Shown: in pieces, positions 57,145-64,000 of the stretch
How the letters are laid out: each line of letters starts with the position of its first letter
How positions within the stretch are numbered: the stretch's first letter is position 1
DNA from: Cryptomeria japonica
Lineage: Eukaryota; Streptophyta; Pinopsida; Cupressales; Cupressaceae
NCBI RefSeq assembly: GCF_030272615.1
Contig: NC_081409.1
Location: 654,380,468-654,444,467, forward strand
Direction: 5' to 3'
DNA length: 64,000 bases
The notes under the pieces: model-generated
The model's database searches: none
The model's input: only the letters and a program-made list of their open reading frames with translations
What the model was told of the DNA's origin: nothing
Program-made: the position numbers and the translations under genes

Positions 57145-58950
57145 ATATTTCCATACACTTATTTCGTACTATTATACTAAAATAAGCTAGCACAAACAAA
57201 ACAAATACAAAGTTATTTATGCCCAAAATAATAGAAAATATAGTCATGAGATAGATCATTATCAAATATACTTGCTATACATATCTATAATGGTGTGATT
57301 TTTAAAATTAGGGTTTCAGTAATTAGGATAGTGTAGCATTGTAAATTGTATCTGCATACAATTTTGTCCTCACCTAGACCTCACCTTGGTGATCTTTATT
57401 TTGATGCCTGATGACTACATTGACTCTACACACACCTCCCACAAGCTTACATTTTCACTTTCTCTTATGTCTCTTACCTGAATTTGAGTTCTGATTCTTA
57501 GGATCAAGCTACTAGGGAACCTTTCTCCTAGCTTAGGACCATGGTGCCAAAGCACCTTGGTCCTCACAATTAAGATTTAAATTTGGTCCTTAAAATGATA
57601 ACTTCAAGTGGGTGGTAATTTTGGTCCCATGTTGACCTACTCCAAAAATTCAAATAGCTTTCGAATAGTTAAGTATAAAAGGAGACCTACCCCTCACATT
57701 TTAAGTCTAAGCTTAAGTGCATCTTTCTCAAATACACTAGAAAATTCCATTAAAGTGTGAAAGAAATCAAGCATATATGAAGAATTAAAGGAGTAGTTTA
57801 GTCAAGTTTAAGCATTCAAGGTGACATCCATGATCAATCTTCTATGAAGACATGCAACATGAAATCCTAAAACCCTCATGTGAGGATTTGAGCAAGCTTC
57901 ATCAAGGTATACATTTCAATTATAAGAATTTATTTTTTAGATATAGCCTTTCCCTCAAAAGGAAAGCATCTTGTTGCAATTCAATTCTATTTTCATCACA
58001 ATGATCATTTCAATTTCAAGGTTAATTCCCAAATTGGGGTTCAACCCAAGGAACACCCATGTCCTCAACCCCTTTTCCTCTCTTTTTGTGTGCAATAATT
58101 AATTCTAGAGCTATGATCAAATATTTCAAGATTTGATGAGGATGAAAAGGTTTAGATTTTGAAGGAGCAAAAATCGACTGACCAAGGTGACCTACCACCA
58201 CTATCCTAAGAATGTTTCCCAATCTTCTAATACTAAATCTAGTGTGTCTTCCTTATCTAAAGAAGATCAATTTTATACATTCAAAATTTACAAGACAAGG
58301 GTGACCTACCACCATAGTCTTGACAAAATTTATAGTTATAGCTTCTTGTTGCAAATGAGTTCTGCAACTCTTGATTAAATAGGATATCATCGATTGATAG
58401 TATTTTCTTCTTGGCTAGATCTCACACTACTAGTTATGAGATCACTCTCTTTGATTCTTGTCCTCTCTTATCTCTCTCTTTCACAGTATCACAACTCATT
58501 GTGTCACACTGGGATGTTGCCTTGCTCAGCCACTCCTCACTGGTTTTCTCAATTGTTAGACGTGCAACATTTATACCAGTACTCTATCACTACCGGTTAA
58601 ACCCTCTCACCAGTTTGCTTGCTCACTCACTCTACAACTCTCTTAGAGTAAATTCTAAGGCAAATAATCCTTCTCTGCACTCTATCTCTCCTTACTCTTC
58701 TTCTTCTCTTCAAGCATCAATCTTTTATGTTTTGAGCTCATGTATTTATAATACTAGATTCCCATCACAAATACATTCAAACACTATCGTGTTAGGTTTT
58801 CCTTTTCCAACTCAATCTGAAACCCCTTTGATTTGATCTATTTTTCAGGGATATGATATTTATGACAAAATTCAATCACTAGCAGAACTTCGCATTCCAA
58901 TGTGTGTTTTCTAAATCTGGAGATCTGCACCATGCTTTTCTTCTTTTCTC
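57145..58950. other. No gene recognised
   Basis: Plain sequence with a TATAAAAG box (57674-57681) and a short repeated phrase, GGTGACCTACCACCA (about 58187 and 58301). The 141-codon plus-strand frame at 58411-58836 is Ser/Leu-rich, has no recognisable domain, and lies in sequence that could be part of an old LTR. Confidence 0.4.
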
Positions 58951-58959
58951 TGTCACTCA

Positions 58960-59408
58960 TCATTAATGGCTTTGTTGTTTCCTTCACCAAATAGGTACGA
59001 AGATCAAATCTTTTTGTAGGATCAGTGATGTTGTATTTCTAGCTTGCCTTCCTTGAGCCACAATCTTCTAGCATCCTCCGTGACTTGCGAGCTCCTCATA
59101 AAAGATGACTTGCTTGCAAATTTTTAACATCGATGCACACTCCACCGACCCGTGCAATATGTCCACCTAGCATCTAGCTGTAATGCTTGTCGATGTCCAC
59201 CTTTGCTTGGATTCCTATGTCATTTTGACATACTTTATCGACCAAGGTTGATTACTAGTTTAGTTTATGTTATCGGTATGACCATCAACCATCCCCTATG
59301 TTCTGTTTATTGGTTATTGTTTCTTCATAACAACCAAACAATCTTCATTCTATCTTTCCAGATCTTATAGTTATCCTTGTTGAATTTTAGACCCTCTTTC
59401 TTCATCAT
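58960..59408 (-). pseudogene. Gag N-terminal fragment of an LTR retrotransposon
   Basis: From the ATG at 59408 the minus strand reads MMKKEGLKFNKDNYKIWKDR, the standard 'F-K-NY--WK-RM' start of copia-type gag, then a stop at about 59325. Further pieces downstream (EDARRLWLKEGKLEIQ) look like the following gag helices. It lies just inside a primer-binding site and LTR. No pol sequence remains to the left, so the element is truncated. Confidence 0.55.
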
Positions 59409-59470
59409 CTTGGCTTCCTCAGAATTGTTTCCTCAAGCGGTTGAGCTTTTTTACACATAGAGAACCATAA

Positions 59471-59483
59471 CTCTGATACCAAT
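59471..59483 (-). other. Primer-binding site of a truncated LTR element
   Basis: CTCTGATACCAAT on the plus strand is the complement of ATTGGTATCAGAG, the initiator tRNA-Met type site. Confidence 0.8.
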
Positions 59484-61085
59484 TGTTAATCCTATAAGGA
59501 TCCAGTTAATAATGAGAGGGGGGGTGAATCTGTATTAAGACAATTTATAACTTCAAATCAAAAACCTTTTACAATAGATCTGAAATCAATGAATCTAACC
59601 CTTTAGTTGATCTCATGTACTTGTTACTCACTTATACAATCTTATCAATCAAAATATTCACCAACTGGATATCTGATCAACACATACTCATACTGACTTA
59701 TTATCAGATCAGAATACTTCATCTATCAATTTATTATCATTACCAGTAACCACTTTTAGATCTCTGATAAAAAGTAGTAAACTTATCATAACTAGTAATC
59801 AGAAATAATGCATGAAAACATAAATACTATGAAAAGACATTCCACACATAAATACCAAGATTTTTGATGTGGAAACCCAAATGGGAAAAACCACAGTGGG
59901 AATTGGTACCCACAATAAATTTTACTCTTTTCAAGTATGCCCTATTAGGAGCTCAACCATGTTAGGAGTTTACAATACGCCCAGTTAGGAGTCATCTGAT
60001 TAAGGGGTTTATCTATCACTCCAGCTAGGAGCTTAATGATCTGATAGGATCAACTTTGTTAGAGGATTTAAACACTCTTTTGTGAGCTACCCTTTTAGGG
60101 GACTTAGATGAAAAAGGCCTGTTAGGACCTACCCGGTTAAGGGATTTATATTTTGTAATTGTTAGAAAACATTAGTGAAAAATGATCTATTACTTTGTGC
60201 TTTCATCTTGCTAGATCAGATCTAGTTATGTTTCATAATCTGCAACACTCAAACAAATCTCTATCTTCTTTGGGACAACTTAAATCTTTCTCCTAATGCC
60301 ACCGACACATGAAACATTAGTTGTGTCACCCTAAATAGCCATCTCAACTAGGTCAGCCACAAAACACTAATTACATATTGAATTTACACTACAAATCATA
60401 ATAGATCATCATAGATTGTTATACAGATCATTACAACAAATTACAATGCAATATCAACTATTGGTTGATCATATCCCATCATGAAAATGTGATCTGTATC
60501 CTTAAAACATTCTACTAAGCATTTCACTGATTCCCAATAAATTCTTTCTTGAATTGCACCAAAATAACAATTAAATCTTTCACATGGTTTGTGCCATGTT
60601 ACCAACTTCATGTAGACTCATCGTCGATCACCGTCATAACAAAAATCATTACCGGTTGAGTGAATTCTTCACCGGTCCTAAAACCCTACAAAAACCTTAG
60701 CACAACACCATCAAAAATTCAAAACATGCCTTTTGGTAATCAACATAGGATGCAGTTTTGGTCACATACACAAATCCATCATAAAAGCTTATGTCTCAAA
60801 GCACAAGTCTCCAATCATAACCATTTTACTAATTCCATCAAAATCTTTTCTTTTACCGGTTGAAGTACTAATTATCAGTCATGCTGGTAAACCTTGTCAT
60901 ACTTACAAATTCTAAATCCGGTAGACCAAAATACTTATCCAACAAGTCAAAAATAAAAATTCATATGTAACCATCATCAAACATTAATTTACAAAGGTTG
61001 CCATCAATGACAATACAAATAACTGATCATGTCATCTTCCTCTACCGGTACAATCATCAACTCATTTGCATTAGTTATGCAAACA
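59484..61085 (-). repeat. 5' LTR of a truncated copia-like element
   Basis: Starts TGTTAATCCTATAAGG directly after the primer-binding site and carries the G-run hallmark GAGAGGGGGGGTGAA and the phrase GGAAACCCAAATGGGAAAAACC shared with the copia LTRs at 21.5 and 27.7 kb. The outer boundary (GCAAACA at about 61085) is an estimate from the CA end and the change in sequence style. Repeated ACCGGT words occur throughout. Confidence 0.55.
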
Positions 61086-61298
61086 ATAAGGGTTTATGAT
61101 TTAATGATTTATTGGAGGAATAAAATAAAAAGGGGAACACTTAGGGTAAAGGGCCCAATTTTATGATCTATGAAGTGATGAAATATGACTTTTAATTTAA
61201 TTAAATTAATTAAATAAATGCTTAAAGATAAATTACAATGCAAGATGGAAACACACTAAGGTGGGTGCTAAACTAAGCATATAATTGTACCACCCTAG

Positions 61299-61970
61299 CA
61301 AGGGTGTACAATTTACGATGCTACAGTAATTGATAAGCAGTTAAGTGGTGTATTGCAGAATAACCACATATACATCATGCATCTGGTGAAGCAAGTGCTA
61401 GGTCTGGAGTTTTTACTGACCCGTAATAGGCACACAGTCAGCTCTGACATCCCATTATTTTTCCTGGCCATACTCTTATATACAGGGCTTTTTAGGGAAT
61501 GGGAAAAGAAGCTCACCTAGATGTTGTTTCAGCATAAGTATCTGAAGGGAATTGATGTTGTGCTTGACAATGTGGATGGGGCACATGGGGCACTCATCAT
61601 TCCCCTACCAAACAACTACTACTATAGGGGACCTCAAGTGGTAAAACACCCAATTGTGTATACTGAACAATTGGAGTTGCTGCAGGGTCGACAGGATAAC
61701 ATAAGCATGAACAACAATTTTCTCCTCTATTTGGCCAAAATCAAGGAACTCGAATGGAATGATTGGCACTAGGACTATCTAACCATTGAATGGTTTCTTG
61801 ACAAATCTAAATTTGACAAACAAGATGCTAAGGAGATTGTTGGACAACTGGAGCTAGGGAGTGGAGAGGAGTGGATTTTTCAAGATTGGTGGGATGTAAG
61901 GAATTTCGCAAGAGGGGAAGCCCATGCCAACTATGGACAGGACTGCTCTGTCATCCTCCTTGCCAATTAA
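61299..61970 (+). pseudogene. Unrecognised protein-coding remnant with two internal stops
   Basis: One frame stays protein-like for about 224 codons, broken only by TAG at 61518-61520 and TAG at 61770-61772, and ends at TAA near 61968. Readable parts: IYIMHLVKQVLGLEFLLTR, DIPLFFLAILLYTGLF (hydrophobic), LKGIDVVLDNVDGAHGALI, YTEQLELLQGRQDNISMNN, then WFLDKSKFDKQDAKEIVGQL and GEEWIFQDWWDVRNFARGE. Both stops sit where Trp or Gln codons would fit. No start codon is clear upstream of 61296 (TAG). No family recognised; it may derive from a plant retrotransposon or a host gene. Confidence 0.45.
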
Positions 61971-62370
61971 GTTGCGGCTAGAATCATCTAGGTAGAATGA
62001 GAGGTTGTGAATGTAGCAATGCCAAGGTGCCAATGAGCCCAAACTACTTGAAGAATGGGGAACTAAACCACTATCTGTGTCTGGTCTAGTTCTACATTTT
62101 TTTAATTACTGGTAGACTAGTACCCAGTTAGATTACTCCTATGTTATAGACTATAATTTAGACTCAAGGGTCTTTTTAGAATAGAGGTTCTGGAAATAGT
62201 CTTTTGTATATTGTTACTGCTTGGAAAGAATGATATATTAATATAAAATAATATTTTTTATGTATTGTCATGTTTTGTTATAAGGGTATTCTTATAATTT
62301 TAGTTATGTATTTGTTGGTTATGTATTTCAATTATGAATATTTAAATCTCCTCAGTGCGACAAAACATTT

Positions 62371-62730
62371 AAGCGTTCTATATTTCTATAAAAAGTTCAT
62401 TGTTATTCAAGAGCACTGTAGTAAAGTAGGCATTGGGCCTTGGCCCATCATGATTAGAATCTAGCATTCATGGAAAGTGATTATTATTAGAATGTTATCA
62501 TCAACGCTATCTAATGACGTGTAAGCGTTCTATGTCTCTATAAAGAGTTCATCGTTATTCATTAACACTATAGTAAAGTAGGCATTGGGCCTTGGACCAT
62601 CATGATTAGAATCTAGTATTCATGGCAAGTGGCTATTAATAGAATGTTATCATCACCGTTATCTAATGACATATAAGCATTCTATATTTCTATAAAGAGT
62701 TCATCGTTATTCATCAGCAGTAAAGAGTTG
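62371..62730. repeat. 152-bp tandem repeat, about 2.4 units
   Basis: AAGCGTTCTATxTxTCTATAAA occurs at 62371, 62523 and 62675, exactly 152 bp apart, and includes AAAGTAGGCATTGGGCCTTGG in the first two units. The third unit is truncated and runs into a T-rich stretch. Neighbouring DNA (61971-62370 and 62731-63260) is AT-rich without a gene. Confidence 0.9.
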
Positions 62731-63299
62731 TTTTTTTGTGCACATTTTTTAATTTTCATTTAATAAATACATGTAAACAAGAGACAAACAAAATATGTAC
62801 TCAAACATAAATCAAGTATTTTCATCAAATTTGCAACAAGGACAGGCGAAATCAGATATAAAAATTAACTGCAACACTTTAAATTTATCTAATATTAGTG
62901 TGTTACTGCATTGGGATTTCAATTCATGAAATACATAATGTACTATGATTGAATTTGATAAATAGCTTGTAGATCTAAGAAAATGTTGCCTTAGAACATA
63001 TCGCAAATATTTAAGCAATTTTATTGAATCCTTTAGTCATAGCATAAACATAAACTACATACAACACAACAATTCAAAGAATGAAACAAATCCTTGATTA
63101 AATTCCATTCAAAAGATAATAGAATCACATAATGGAGAGAAAAAAAATTGAGTTATATTTCATTGATTAAAAATTTATTTGCCATAATACAAAATATATG
63201 TCAATTCTTCAAATTCTACAAGAAATTTGATACAAGACTCATTATAATTTCTCTGCAAATTGACATTATAGATTTCTCATTCACCTGGACATGTTATTG

Positions 63300-64000
63300 G
63301 ATCCTAGACTCAGATTTCTAAACATATGACTCAGACTAGAGAATTCAAAATCGAGACTATGGAACCTTGTCTCATGGCCTTGAATTACCTTGCGACTACT
63401 CCTATTGGTCCTTGTGTATTGTATCCTGTCAAGTCCAAAAAGTGGGTTGAAGGTGCCAGCTACTGCTACCTTGGAAACTGGGATGATAGCGGGTGAAATT
63501 TTTTAGCAACCTTCCAAAAATGACATTGTCACTCCAAAATTGCAGGGGGACAAAAAGGTGAAAAACAAAGAGTAGTCTTCCTCCTCATCTAAGCTTTGTT
63601 GGAGGACAACACAAAACTTGTTGTACCATTTATCCATTTTGTTTTCTAGGAAATCAAAAGTCTTTATACCTTGCAACCTATTCATTTCAGTCTTACTTGT
63701 TTGAGGTGGGACCCCCACCACATCCACAAAAATCTTATGATACAACCCATCCACATCCATGATCCTATCCAAAATTGTACTATAGGAAGTCTCTTCATCT
63801 AGATCAGATTCTAATGCTTCACAGTTCTATAGCCTTTTCAAAATCTACACACTAGAAGTTCAACTCCTTAATGTGTTGCATTGGTGTCAAAATTGATGGA
63901 ATGTCCCACTTTTGTAACCCTTTGAGTGATTCAAACCTATCACTCATTTCTTTCTTTTCCTTCTCAATTATTGGGAGTTCCTTGATTAATTGATTATTGT
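63300..64000 (-). pseudogene. Partial unrecognised minus-strand frame reaching the right edge
   Basis: Frame pieces in order on the minus strand: KELPIIEKEKKEMSDRFESL and IPSILTPMQHIKELNF (about 63990-63850), a frame change, EALESDLDEETSYSTILDR, then the open frame 63772-63503 with MDVDGLYHKIFVDVVGVPPQ and MDKWYNKFCVVLQQSLDEEE. The first piece is coiled-coil-like. Protein-like and probably one former coding sequence, but no family recognised and the 5' part lies beyond the window. Confidence 0.35.

Noticed and set aside
58411-58836. 141-codon Ser/Leu-rich frame as a real gene
   Set aside because: Low-complexity composition from TCT/CTC-rich DNA, no domain, no conserved partner in the window, and it lies in LTR-like debris.

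Overview
The window is repeat-dominated nuclear DNA from a plant with a large, transposon-rich genome. Chromoviral-free mixtures of Ty1/copia elements and L1-type LINEs with a plant-style RNase H suggest a gymnosperm or similar large-genome plant, but this is inference and nothing in the window proves the species. I found no intact host gene, no rRNA or tRNA gene and no CRISPR. Roughly 41 kb of the 64 kb can be assigned to named insertions, several of them with target-site duplications (TSDs) that I could read directly.

Layout. 1-1474: 5' end of a minus-strand Ty1/copia element (gag, primer-binding site, LTR) running off the left edge. 1608-6946: element A, a foldback-type element with long inverted arms. 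8306-16031: copia element 1 (plus strand, LTRs 1512 and 1510 bp, TSD CATAC/GATAC). 16487-17227: unrecognised ORF remnants. 17767-18205: a 237-bp direct duplication. 18663-20262: a poly(A)-tailed non-LTR insertion with a 15-bp TSD. 21258-29047: copia element 2 (minus strand, perfect TSD GATAG), a relative of element 1. 29053-29780: a stretch packed with GGATAA/TTATCC motifs. 30358-32670: the longest copy of a gene family for an extremely acidic, internally repeated protein. 33092-39788: LINE-1 (minus, 13-bp TSD). 40051-44437: element B, sister of element A. 44785-52693: LINE-2 (minus, 13-bp TSD). 53.0-61.1 kb: eroded LTR-retrotransposon debris. 61299-61970: a broken, unrecognised reading frame. 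62371-62730: a 152-bp tandem repeat. 63.3-64 kb: a partial unknown frame.

How the parts relate. If the two copia elements, the two LINEs and the 1.6-kb insertion are taken out, the older landscape is a domain built from one sequence family. It consists of the acidic-protein gene (30.4-32.7 kb), its characteristic 3' flank (copies near 2.96, 32.7, 52.7 and 54.5 kb), and two foldback elements (A and B) whose interiors and inverted arms contain broken pieces of that gene. Both LINEs inserted within DNA belonging to this family. Elements A and B are about 98% identical in a 390-bp interior stretch compared by eye, so their duplication is fairly recent.

The most unusual items are: (1) the acidic repeat-protein family and its rearrangement into hairpin-forming foldback elements; (2) a third, 3'-terminal reading frame of about 243 codons in LINE-1; (3) a 4-nt ATGA overlap between ORF1 and ORF2 in both LINEs; (4) tandem promoter-like monomers in the LINE-2 5' UTR; (5) the GGATAA-motif cluster; and (6) a copia element with nearly identical LTRs but a coding region broken many times. 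All identities are by eye, and no database search was possible.
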